Under the pieces are notes generated by a model, which saw only the letters and a program-made list of their open reading frames with translations, did no database searches and was not told the DNA's origin. From Coniella vitis (Eukaryota > Ascomycota > Sordariomycetes > Diaporthales > Schizoparmaceae): DNA of 64,000 bases. A program made the translations under genes and the position numbers. Of this stretch, positions 12,410-22,812 are shown piece after piece; within the stretch, counting starts at the first letter, position 1, and every line of letters starts with the position of its first letter. The stretch is from NCBI GenBank assembly GCA_011317545.1, contig WUJK01000006.1, forward strand, positions 1,488,001-1,552,000. Direction: 5' to 3'.

Positions 12410-15400
12410 ATGCAGACAAAGTCGATTTTGGTCACTGCGCTGGCGGCTGTCTCGACGCTCGCTAGCGCAGAGCCAGTGGCCAAGCCAAGAATTTACTTCC
12501 CTAGAGAAGTCAAGCGGTCCCTCTCAGGTGTGACGGCTTCCACCACCAGCTTCTCATCCTCGATTGCCTCTTCGCAATCTACTATCGACACGACGACAGC
12601 CCTCGGCCAGTCCTCCTCGTCGCTGCTTAGCCGATCCGTGCTCGAACTGACGACGAGCCTTTCCAACCAGCAAACAACCTCTGATGACCCTTCTGAACAG
12701 CAATCCTCTTCCGATTCGCCAGGCCTGTCTTCCAGCTCAGGGCGCGGCGACGTTGACTCATCCTCGTCCTCGTCCTCGTCCTCGTCCTCGACGACATCGA
12801 CCTCGACCTCGACTGCCAGCGCTACCACTGCTGTGTCGTCGGGGGCTCAGAGTACCACCAACCAGGCATCGAGCCTATCATCGTCCTCGAGCGCCGTAAC
12901 TTCCAGCACCGACTCTGCGTCGACGACAGTCTCCACTGCCAGCTCGAATGTTCAGTCAACGACTGGTAGCACTTCGACCGATAGCACTTCGACTGGTAGC
13001 ACTTCGTCTCTGGCCTCTGCGACTGGAACGGCTGTCTCGTCAACGGTTCTCTCTGCCTCCCAAAGCACAACCGATAGCGTGACCTCGTCCTCCGCCACTG
13101 GCACGGCCACCAGCGCTTCTCAAAGCTCAACTGATAGCGCGACCTCGTCCTCCGCCACTGGCACGGCCACCAGCGCTTCTCAAAGCACAACTGGTACCGT
13201 GTCCTCATCCTCCGCCACTGGCACGGCCACCAGCGCTTCTCAAAGCTCAACTGGTACCGTATCCTCGTCCTCCGCCACTGGCACGGCCACCAGCGCTTCT
13301 CAAAGCTCAACTGATAGCGCGACCTCGTCCTCCGCCACTGGCACGGCCACCAGCGCTTCTCAAAGCTCAACTGATAGCGCGACCTCATCTTCCGCCACTG
13401 GTACGGCCATCAGCGCTTCTTCAAGTATAACTAATAGCGTAACCTCATCTTCCGCTACTGGCAAGGCTATTATTTCTTCTCAAAGTACAACTGATAGCGT
13501 CACCTCGTCCTCAGCTACTGGTACGGCTACCAGCGTTTCTCAAAGCACAACCGATAGCGTGACCTCGTCTCCTGCTACTGGCACGGCTACCAGCACTTTG
13601 CAAACCTCCACTGGTAGTGTCTCGACGACCGGCAGCACCTCTTCGACTTCCGAGAGCGACACGGTCATCACGCCTTCCGCAACTGCTCTTCGCGCCTCCC
13701 AATCCACATCCGACACCTCGGCCACCACCTCATCCGCGTCGAGTCTGAGCATCCTTCTTTTCCCAACTGGCACGCAACAGCTCACCTCATCGACCGCATC
13801 CGCTAGTTCTGGGCAGAGCACTGGTATTACCTCGAGTGGAATCGTCCTTGCTTCGCCCACTACTAGTGCCGTTTCATCCAGCAATGTTGCTGCCTCGGGC
13901 TTGGGTTTGAGCAGCGGTATTTCTGCCGTCGTCAGCGGTGTCAGCAGCGTAGTTTCTGCCGTCACAACTGCTCTGGTGCCGTCATCGTCTGCCAGCGGCG
14001 GTACGGGCATTGCCACTACTCAGACGACTTCAAACACAGATACAGCCGCAACTACCGCCAGCACTGGACTGTCAGTCACCGGCATCGCAATCAGCTCGAT
14101 TCTGTCCCCATCTGGAACTGGTGTATCCTTCTCCATTGATTCGACTGCAACGGGCTCAGCGACAGGAGCAATTACGACCTCGAGCTCTAACCCTCTGAGC
14201 TCGATTGCTGGGAGCTTGACATCTGGATCGGGCAGCTTAACATCTGCCGTGGGTAGCTTGGCATCCGGAATCGTGAGCAGCGCTACGGGAACTCCTGGCT
14301 CGGGTGTTTTGAGCGGGGCAAGCGGAGTTAGTAGCTTGACCTCGGGCATCGTGATCCCCACCAGCTCATTGCCCGTGTCTGGTATCGTGAGCCCCACCAG
14401 CTCATTGCTCGTGTCTGGCATCGTGAGCCCCACCAGCTCATTGCTCGTGTCTGGCATCGTGATTCCCACCAGTTCACTGCCCGTGTCTGGCATCTTCGGA
14501 ACAACGAGCGCAACTTTGTCATCCGCGACGGCAGCCACTAGCTCGGGAACCAATGTCCTGAGCTTGACGTCAAACCTTATCCCCACAACCGGCTCGTCGG
14601 GCGCTACTGGTAGTCTTATTTTGTCTTCTCCATCTCTGGGCCCCTCTGGAGTGACAATCTCTTCTAGCACTAGCGGGACAGGTGCTCTCTCGTCGGGGTT
14701 GACCGCAACCACCAGCACGGGTTCCGCAACCACTAGCACGGGTTCCGCGCCCGTCTCATCCATTGGAGCGTCCGGACCTTCTAGCAGCAAGCCCACCGTG
14801 ACGGGATCGGGCAACATATTAACTCAGACTGCTTCTAGCACAGGCCCAAGTGGTATTTCCTCCGGCACTCAAACTCAGAGCTCGAGCCAGACCACCCTGT
14901 CTACTGCATCAGCATCCACAACAAGCGAGTCTGCCACGTTCACCTTGTCCCCTAACATTACCTCATCCTCCTCGGATTCAGAACTCGTATCATCCACTTC
15001 GGTGCTTGCTTCGACCACAACTACAAGCTCCGAGTCTGTCGCGACGACCAGCTCGACGTCGTCGCAGAGTATCGGCACTAGTCTGCTGGCAACCTCGACC
15101 ATTACAGACTCTTCGTCCTCGTGGCTGCCTACGACAATTATCACGGCCCCCACTGCCACGTCGACGACCGCAACTGGCACCGCCTCTACCTCGACGGTTT
15201 CCACGACTCTGCCCAAGGCCATTACTCCTGGCGGTGTCTCATCAGATATCCCCGAGGGAACCGAAGAGATCCAGATCGCCTTCAAAGAGCCCTTGAACTA
15301 CGAATTTGTTGCCACCAACTCCAAATCTGCTGCTCAGCTGCTTCAGGGCGTGCCGGAACTGTTGATCTTTGAGAGTCAAGTCACCAACACTTCACTTGTC

Positions 15401-16081
15401 CAGATCCGTAGACTGGAGCCTCTTGACACGCAGGATGTGTATGGCTACATTACGACACTTGCTATTTGCACTTACCCTACCGACTTGGTCTCTACTCTTG
15501 CTCTGGATGTCAAGATTCCATCCGCCAGGCTTTACCAGGATACTTCGAACCAGTTGTTGTACAACATTTCCCAGCAAATCAACTCTGCTATTGGCATTTA
15601 CCTCGGCGATAGCATTGGTGACACGAGCTCTACAGGCTCCTCTGGGTCTAGCAGCAGTAGCAGCAGCTCGTCGTCGGGAAGCAGCAGTGACGGCGGTACC
15701 TTTGCCGATACGTCTGCCTCGAGCACTTCGTCGAACCAGAAGGCCAAGACTGTGGGTATTGCTGTTGGCGCTTGTGCTCTGGCTGGTGCGTATGGTTCGG
15801 CCATGTTCCTCATTGCTCGGCGATACAAGAGGAAGAGACTGGCGCGCAACCGTTCGAGTTCTCTCTCCAACCCCTCCATGCGCCAGACTGGCAGCCCTGC
15901 TATGATGGGCGGTGCACTGATGAGCCGTGAATTCTCCAACTACGGAGCCATGTCTGGCGCAGAAGTGTCTGGCGGTGGACGTGACAGCCATGGCAGTGGC
16001 AGGAGCAACATGAACAACTCGGGTCGTACGGCTTACATTTCTGCCCCAGTCGCAGCAGAGAACTCACTGGGATGGAACTGA
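12410..16081 (+). CDS. MSB2: Msb2-type signalling mucin (plasma-membrane sensor)
   Basis: A 1223-aa single-exon protein. Msb2 proteins are cell-surface mucins upstream of Cdc42 and the filamentous-growth MAPK pathway; in plant-pathogenic fungi they help sense surfaces. Seen here: signal peptide (about 1-20, ending LASA|EP); a Ser/Thr-rich mucin domain to about residue 940, with nine 20-aa and four 12-aa tandem repeats; a conserved non-repetitive extracellular segment (about 942-1065, beginning ITPGGVSSDIPEG); a Ser-rich stalk; one membrane segment (about 1115-1136); a basic juxtamembrane stretch RRYKRKR; and a short cytoplasmic tail ending AYISAPVAAENSLGWN, matching the conserved Msb2 C-terminus. 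The next downstream in-frame ATG would lose the signal peptide, so 12410 is the start. Release of the mucin domain by proteolysis is known in the family but not visible here. Confidence 0.93.
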   Translation: MQTKSILVTALAAVSTLASAEPVAKPRIYFPREVKRSLSGVTASTTSFSSSIASSQSTIDTTTALGQSSSSLLSRSVLELTTSLSNQQTTSDDPSEQQSSSDSPGLSSSSGRGDVDSSSSSSSSSSSTTSTSTSTASATTAVSSGAQSTTNQASSLSSSSSAVTSSTDSASTTVSTASSNVQSTTGSTSTDSTSTGSTSSLASATGTAVSSTVLSASQSTTDSVTSSSATGTATSASQSSTDSATSSSATGTATSASQSTTGTVSSSSATGTATSASQSSTGTVSSSSATGTATSASQSSTDSATSSSATGTATSASQSSTDSATSSSATGTAISASSSITNSVTSSSATGKAIISSQSTTDSVTSSSATGTATSVSQSTTDSVTSSPATGTATSTLQTSTGSVSTTGSTSSTSESDTVITPSATALRASQSTSDTSATTSSASSLSILLFPTGTQQLTSSTASASSGQSTGITSSGIVLASPTTSAVSSSNVAASGLGLSSGISAVVSGVSSVVSAVTTALVPSSSASGGTGIATTQTTSNTDTAATTASTGLSVTGIAISSILSPSGTGVSFSIDSTATGSATGAITTSSSNPLSSIAGSLTSGSGSLTSAVGSLASGIVSSATGTPGSGVLSGASGVSSLTSGIVIPTSSLPVSGIVSPTSSLLVSGIVSPTSSLLVSGIVIPTSSLPVSGIFGTTSATLSSATAATSSGTNVLSLTSNLIPTTGSSGATGSLILSSPSLGPSGVTISSSTSGTGALSSGLTATTSTGSATTSTGSAPVSSIGASGPSSSKPTVTGSGNILTQTASSTGPSGISSGTQTQSSSQTTLSTASASTTSESATFTLSPNITSSSSDSELVSSTSVLASTTTTSSESVATTSSTSSQSIGTSLLATSTITDSSSSWLPTTIITAPTATSTTATGTASTSTVSTTLPKAITPGGVSSDIPEGTEEIQIAFKEPLNYEFVATNSKSAAQLLQGVPELLIFESQVTNTSLVQIRRLEPLDTQDVYGYITTLAICTYPTDLVSTLALDVKIPSARLYQDTSNQLLYNISQQINSAIGIYLGDSIGDTSSTGSSGSSSSSSSSSSGSSSDGGTFADTSASSTSSNQKAKTVGIAVGACALAGAYGSAMFLIARRYKRKRLARNRSSSLSNPSMRQTGSPAMMGGALMSREFSNYGAMSGAEVSGGGRDSHGSGRSNMNNSGRTAYISAPVAAENSLGWN
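13055..13594 (+). repeat. nine tandem 60-bp units in MSB2 (20-aa mucin repeats)
   Basis: Consensus unit ASQSTTDSVTSSSATGTATS. Units 2-6 are nearly identical at DNA level; units 7-9 have diverged. A partial tenth unit follows to about 13654. The high identity suggests recent expansion or gene conversion. Confidence 0.95.
14342..14485 (+). repeat. four tandem 36-bp units in MSB2 (12-aa repeats)
   Basis: Units SGIVIPTSSLPV, SGIVSPTSSLLV, SGIVSPTSSLLV, SGIVIPTSSLPV: an outer pair and an inner pair. Independent of the 60-bp array. Confidence 0.93.
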
Positions 16082-17464
16082 AAAACATCAACTTACCAAG
16101 ACGATGACGAGCTCCCACCACCTCCACGATCAGCACCACAAACCCTTACTCCCTGTTGCGTAAACGCACGCACACAACGGTCATTTTGCTCACCACATTT
16201 TGCTTACTTTCCACTTGTTCTTTTTCTCGTTTCTCATTACGATACCCTTCTGATCCGCTTGAGCGTTTAGCATGTTAAACGGTGTGGACCTATGGAGTCG
16301 ACGAAGCAACATGGCTGCGCAGTGACAAGCGTGGTCAGTTGTCGTGTAGTGTTATATATTGCTTTACACTTTTGGTCTCGATGGGCGGTTGCCAACCACA
16401 TCTACCCTTTATCGATGTAGCCTGCAGTTGCTTTAGAGGACCAGTTCTGAGATTCCATTACTACTATTATTTATTCTTTACCTTCTGGTGGCTCTGGTCT
16501 GGCAGCATGGAGGTTTGCTTTTTTAATACTCTATTCTTATCAGGAGTTGACATGAGTTGCATGAAGTGAAGTTGGCAAGGGGCAAGAGAGGAATACACGA
16601 AGACAGACGTAGGGGGGGGGAGGCGGTCTTGTGGGGAGGCAATGTAGAAGAATGGGGACGAGGGAGATGTTGGTTGGGCGGGCTGGAATGAGTATAAGGT
16701 GCAGTTGACGACGAGTAAACTGACACGAACAAAACATGTACATGCAAAGAGAAGGAAGAGTATAGCATGGAGGATCTGGAGTGGGAAAGCAATTGGACGC
16801 ATCTGATGGCGGGATCAAATGGCATAGCAGACAAACTGCCTCACTCCTGAGGAATTTCTATTACACTACTGTATCAAAATTTTTTGGCTTCTAAAAGACA
16901 CGTATGCTACGCCCGGACTTGAAGAAGAAGAGAAGACAAAATATAGACAAAAGCCATGATATGGACTTGGGTGATTGTTTGCTGTGACCATGAACCTCCT
17001 TTTGTTGTTGACTGTCGTCAAACCATGAGCCCGTGGGGGCGGGGGGTAGGGGGATTTACAGCTTTTTGGTGAGGAGCCACAGTAGACTGAAAGGGGGCCC
17101 GGCGGTGGTCCGGTGGTGCGTGCTTGTGCAACCCTGGCAAGCCAAAGGCCGACTCGTCCGTCTCAACGTCTTGACTGTCGAGTTCAATCCCGAAAATCTG
17201 CTCAATAACAACAACGACAACAACATTGTGCACAGACCAATATATGTGTAAATATATATATATCCATCTTGTTAGCCTCTGGATGCAGGCCGCTTGACAG
17301 CTCTTTTGTGTGTGCAACGCAGCGTTGATTGATGGGTCCAGGGGGTGTGCGATAGCAAAGACGTTGCCATCTCTTTGAGTGCTTGGATTTTTGTGTGCTG
17401 GCTGGAGTCTGCGCCACAGTTGAACACATTAAGAAGAAAGGAAAGAGAACAGACCAAGGAAAAG
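16082..17464. other. MSB2 3' region and MFS promoter
   Basis: Non-coding between two genes on the + strand. It should hold the MSB2 3' UTR and the promoter of the transporter at 17465. Short G runs occur near 16612 and 17040. No other gene is seen. Confidence 0.6.
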
Positions 17465-19780
17465 ATGGAGGCGGATCGCACCGGCGCAAGCAGCGCCACT
17501 ACTGCTGTGACGAGCAGATCACAGCGACGAAGCCGTCTTACAGTTGGTGAAGTCGGGGGCGAGCTTGAGGACTCGACGTCGCCTGGGACTGTCCACCTCA
17601 CGCCGGATACCAGTACCGAGGAAGACGACGACGACGGAGACGGAGACGATTACAATGACGAGTATGATCAGGACGATGTGGCTCCGTCTGAAATGTTCTT
17701 TGACGGGGAGGCGGATGATGAGAACGGTGGGAAGAGTGAGAGCGAAATGCTGGTGTACACGCCCGAGGAGGAGCGTGCTGTGGTGCGAAAACTTGATAGG
17801 CGGCTGGTGCTGTTTGTGGCACTGTTATATCTGCTGAGCTTCTTGGACCGGTCGAGTGAGTGTCTCTCTTCTTGCCCTTTTCCCTTCAGGGTTTCTTTGG
17901 TGGTTCTTGTCGTTGCATTTGTCCGTGTCTGGATGGTGGCTCACTTCTACGGGTTGTCGCGTGGTGTCTTTCCACGATCTCATGCTCTTGCCTCCAAGCT
18001 GTCGTGAGCTCTCCAGAGCGTGACGATAAAGGGACTCCTCAGAGACAGATTTTGTCTTTAAACTGACGCTCGATTTGAAAACTATAAAAAAAAACAGACA
18101 TTGGCAACGCCTTCGTAGCAGGAATGAACGAAGACCTCCTCCAAAGCAGCGACCCACTAGGCGTTGCGCAGCACCGCGTCGCAGACGACGAGGACTACTA
18201 CGAATGGGCGCTCTCTGCCTTTTACATTGCCTACATCTGCTTCGAGTGGCTGTCGCTCATGTGGACGGCAGTGCCGGCGCACGTTTACATGTCGCTGATT
18301 GTGCTGTCGTGGGGCGTCGTGGCTTCCTTGCAAGCTATCGTGTCCACTTACCCGGCGCTCATCTGTCTGCGTTTTCTACTGGGCATAGGCGAGGCTGGGT
18401 TCACGGGGATTCCCATCTATTTGAGCTTCTTCTTTAAGCGGGACGAGTTGGCGTTGCGGACGGCTGTGTTTATCTCAGGTGAGTCGAAGCTTCTGACATT
18501 GCCCTCTTTTATGATGCCAATCATGCCTTTTGCTGACGGCATGGACGACGGACTTGCTATCAACAGCGGCCCCCCTTGCGACGACCTTTGCCTCGTCTCT
18601 GGCTTGGGCCATCACCAGAGTGGGCGAAAATGGACCCATTGCTCCCTGGAGGCTGCTCTTCCTCCTCGAGGGGTGTCCTGCCGTGCTGGTTGCCACAGTG
18701 GCATGGAGAGTCATCCCAGACTCTCCTGAGCAGGCAACGTACCTCTCTCAGCGAGAAAAGCAGATTGCGCGCCAGCGGCTGCAGGGCGAGCCAGATACTT
18801 CTCATCATCAGCAGGACTGGGAAGACAGCGTGGCCAAGCAACCACCACACACCTTCAACAACAACAACTGCTCTTCCTACCAGGCGACCCTCACACGCTC
18901 CTGCCGCCACCTCTTCGCCGTCCTCTGCAGCCCCATCCCCTGGACAACAGCCGCCATCTTCTTCCTCACCAACGTCGCCTACGCCTCCCTGCCCGTGTTT
19001 CTGCCCAGCATACTCACGCAAATGGGCCACTCGCCGACCTCTGCGCAGGCCCTGGCCGCACCGCCCTACCTGCTCGCCTTTGTCCTCGTCCTGGCTGTTG
19101 CCAGGCTCTCGGATGCTCTGGCTGCAAGGGCGGTCTTGATAGCCGGTGCGGCGCTGGCGTCTGCGGCGGGCTATACGTTTCTTGCGCTTGCTCGGCGGAT
19201 CAATCATGCGCTGGGGCTGGATGGGGATGATGATGGTGGTGCGGGAATGATGAACATGCTGCGCTATATTGCCATCTACCCTGCTGCTGCGGGCTTCTTT
19301 TGCGTGGTCGTGCTGACGATTGCGTGGAATGTGAATAATGCTTCTGCGTCTGCGTCGGTATCATCATCATCATCGGCGGCTTCTTCCACTCGGCGGAATA
19401 GAGGAGGGAATCCTCGCAGCGATATAAGCGACAACAACAACAACAACAACAGCCACAAAGGAGGGGCTTTTGCGCTCATGCAAGTCATTGGTCAGTGTGG
19501 GCCCTTGGTGGGCACGCGGCTGTACCCAGCCACGGACGGGCCGTGGTTTGAACGTGGCATGGGCGTGTGCGCCGCGTGTATGTTTGGGGTGGCTGCGCTG
19601 GCACTGGGGTTGCGGTGGTATCTCCAGAGGGAGAATCGGCGGCTGGCCAGGGACGAGGGCGGGGAGGAAGCAGGGTTTGATGGGGAGGAGGCTGAAGGAT
19701 TGGTTGCTGGGGAAGAAGGGAGGAGGAGAAGAACGACAGGAAGTCGGTATGGTGAGAGCGGGTTTCGGTATATGTTGTGA
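17465..19780 (+). CDS. MFS transporter, anion:cation symporter type
   Basis: Exons 17465-17855, 18098-18478 and 18567-19780, giving 661 aa. The first junction rebuilds LDRSNIGNA, the hallmark of the anion:cation symporter (allantoate/nicotinate/vitamin permease) group; the second rebuilds FISAAPLATTF. A long acidic N-terminal tail (about 120 residues) precedes TM1. The loop RLLFLLEG and PDSPEQATYLS match the family. Between the last helices there is an unusual Ser- and Asn-rich insert (SSSSSAASS, then six Asn) encoded by pure triplet repeats. Substrate cannot be told from sequence; members carry small organic anions or vitamins. It is convergent with the ribokinase gene only 122 bp away, so the 3' UTRs probably overlap. 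Confidence 0.88.
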
Positions 19781-19902
19781 GTTTTGGTTCTTGTTGTAGT
19801 AGTTGGAGCCGCAGCAGCAGCAGCAGTGGCATATTCGTTATCGTTTATAGTTGAGTCATGACGCAATTTCATGAGAATCTTTTCCTACAAGCCTTGGATT
19901 CT

Positions 19903-21155
19903 TTAGACCAGCTCATCCCTCCAAGGGATACTATCCTGTGCGCCTTTTCTCTCCACCGTCCTCGCCGCAGCCCTATTTGCCTTTCTCACCGCAGCCTCGA
20001 CGGAGAATCCGCTGCCGCCCACTACCTCGAGCGCATACTGTCCGACAAAGGTATCGCCCGCAGCCGTTGTGTCCACGACAGCCGAGACCGTTTCCGCCGG
20101 AATCAGACCCTCGGCACCAGCAGCAGCAGCAGCAGCAGCAGCACCCGTCTTGAAATACACACCGCGCCCACCCAGCGTGATAATGACCGTCTCGACGCCA
20201 CGGGCGACAAACCACCCCGCAACCTGGGCACACCCGTCGGCCGTATCGAGCGTCTCCACTGGCAGGCCGGAGAGAATGGCTGCCTCCGTCTCGTTGACAA
20301 CCAAGTGCGCGAGCCCCGCGTAGACCTCTTCGGGCAGGCGCACCGCAGGCGCCGGGTTGAGCAAGACGGCGACGCCCTTTTGCTTGGCTGCCGCGAGAGC
20401 GAGCAAGACGGTCTGCAGGGGCACTTCGAGCTGCATAATGAGCAGATCGGGTGCTGTCGAGGAGGGTGCATTGGCGGCGGCGCTGCTGCTGCTGCTGCTG
20501 TCGGTCCCAAAGACGCGCGGGCTCATGACAGCAGGGAAGTCAGTGGGCGCAACGCCGTGGTGGTTCGCCTCGGGGCTGAGCACGATGCGGTTCTGGCCTG
20601 TGGGCTCGTCGACGAGGATGATGGCGATGCCTGTCTTGAGCGCGGGGCTGACGACGACGCCCGAGACGTCGACGCCGTGGGCCGAGAGGTTGGTGCGGAG
20701 CAGCTCGCCGTAGGAGTCTGCGCCGACGGCGCCGACCATGGAGACGTGGGCTGTTGTTGTTGTTGTTGTTGCTGTTGCGGTGGTGGTGGTGGTGGTGGTG
20801 GTGGTGGTGCTGCTGCTGCTGCTTGGTGGAGACGATTCATGGTCTTGGGGCCGTGAACGGGAGAGCTTTGCGCAGGCTACGGCTTGGTTTGCGCCCTATT
20901 TGGAAGTGCGGATGCGTTTAGTGACGGACGCTGTAGAACACGACAGACAAAAGGGGGGAAAAGAAGAAAAGAAAAAGAAAAAGAGAAGGGGAAAAAAAGA
21001 GAGAAACTGACCTTGCCTCCGGGCGAGACGGCAAACGAGTTGGACGTGAGGGTCTCGCCTGGCTCGGGGTGGTGAGGCACGTACGACACGAGGTCGATGT
21101 TGAGAGAGCCCAGCACGCAGATGCGCGGCAGGGAGGACGGGGGAGCTGCTGGCAT
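19903..21155 (-). CDS. rbk1: ribokinase (PfkB family) with triplet-repeat inserts
   Basis: Phosphorylates D-ribose at O5 using ATP. Exons 21155-21012 and 20895-19903 give 378 aa, longer than usual. The N-terminal PfkB signature is split by the intron: GSLNIDLVSYV and SPGGK, then GANQAVACAKLS. The C-terminal signature DTTAAGDTFVG contains the catalytic Asp. Three inserts lengthen it: a Ser/Thr tract of about 30 residues between the GANQAVACAKLS helix and MVGAVGADSYG, a Ser/Ala tract after FGTD, and eight Ala after KTG. Each comes from CNN triplet repeats. The core motifs are intact, so the enzyme is probably active with low-complexity loops. The ATG at 21155 is the first in frame with the conserved start. 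Confidence 0.92.
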
Positions 21156-22640
21156 GGCGGGTCGGGTCCTGGGATATCGGGCTGTTGCTGGGACCGATGC
21201 GGATGACGATGGTGGCTGTTGGTGTTTTGGCCCGGGGCGTGTGGTTGGAGGCTGACTTCTCTCGTGGATAGGACCGGCCGCTATCGAGGTCCCTCGCTCG
21301 GTACTGTGTACACGCTCTGAGCCCAAATAACCCCGGGCTGGGAGCGAGCTTAACCCTGAAGCAAGTACATGGTACATGGTACATGGTACACGGATACTCC
21401 TCATGCGTAGTCACATGGCCCTGAAGCCCATTTCGCACTCCCACCACAGGTCCCGGGTTTCTGCCAGCCAACTCCGTCGACGGTGTTGATGGTCAAGCCG
21501 TCTTGGACAAGCACAAGGCAAGTCACTGCCGAGCGTACGTACCGTCTGCGCTCAGCATGAACGTTGCTTGCAGCATGCGCCATGCACCCAACTTGTTGAC
21601 GAGTCTGTCTCTCAGAGTGAAAAGATGCATTGCACGACGCCTCTGTGTGTTTGCTCGTTTGGTTTGCTGGTTTGTTTCTCTGGTGTTGGTGTGGCTGGCC
21701 AATACACCCTGGTGACCGCGCCCACGATCGATGAGCAGGCCTCTCTCTCTGATGAGACACTCAACCTCTGTGAAGCTCGCTACAGCAGAGGCCGAATCGT
21801 CTTTCTGAGCGCTGACTGTGGCCCAGCGACCCACCCTCGCCCTTCTCGTGGCTCAGCACTTGGTCGTTGACGACCAGAAGATGCGACAGCGGGTTTGCAA
21901 ACGGCGATAGAACCAGCTGTGGTGATCCATCAGACGGACGATATGGACAGCCGAGTCGGCCTGGCATTGGTCTGGTCTCGTTCTGGCCTGGCTCTGTACA
22001 TCATACTGAGCATAGTCGAGTCTCTGTAGACCAAGTGGATCTTTTGGGACCGCCACTGTCAGATGACTTGTGACACCAGCCCAACTGTTGCAGAATCGAC
22101 AATTTGTTGATCAGCAGCAGCAGCAGCAGCCAATAAGTCATCAAGATGGCATCACACCGCCTCTCTCTTTTTTTTTCCCTCTTCTTTCTCAACGCATTCA
22201 TTCAGCTTTCATGTATACTATGTATACCAAGAGTACACGTGAGCCAAAAAAAAAAAAAAGAAACACAAGACCGACGTTGACTGGATACTCGACTAGGTCA
22301 TTTGTTGACATCTGAAACAACCGCGGAGAGCCGGGTTGACACGCAGGGGAGGGGGGCCGTGTTTCAACCTTTTTTTTTTCATATTTAATTTTTTTAAAAA
22401 TGCTCGTTTCCCCTCTTTTTCTGCTTTGTGCGTGCTCCTCTTTTATGCAGACAGGTGTGGTGTGTGGTGGATATTGGGTATGGGGAACATTTCGCCTCTT
22501 TTTTTTTTTTTTGGCCACAAGGCTACGAAGCATGCATGCACAGTGATGAAGCTGAGAAAATACTTGATTGTCCCAAGTACATAGTAAACAGTTGGCACCA
22601 CACTTTGATACGGTTCTTGTTGGCCATGTTTTACGATGGG

Positions 22641-22661
22641 TATATATATATATATATATAT
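22641..22661. repeat. TA microsatellite
   Basis: About ten TA units in intergenic DNA. Confidence 0.9.
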
Positions 22662-22758
22662 CTTCTTTTGGGTTCGTTCAATATATATGCATGTATGTAT
22701 CAGCCTCTAGGAGGAAGAAGATGGATCCGCATCTCATATGAATTACAAGTGATGAATT

Positions 22759-22760
22759 AT

Positions 22761-22810
<50 letters not shown>
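22759..22810. repeat. AC then AT microsatellite
   Basis: About six AC units passing directly into about 19 AT units. Confidence 0.92.

Positions 22811-22812
<2 letters not shown>

Noticed and set aside
14020..14817. 265-codon open frame on the - strand within MSB2 (also 13540-14016 and 12822-13388)
   Set aside because: Shadow of the repetitive Ser/Thr codons of MSB2; low-complexity product without family resemblance.
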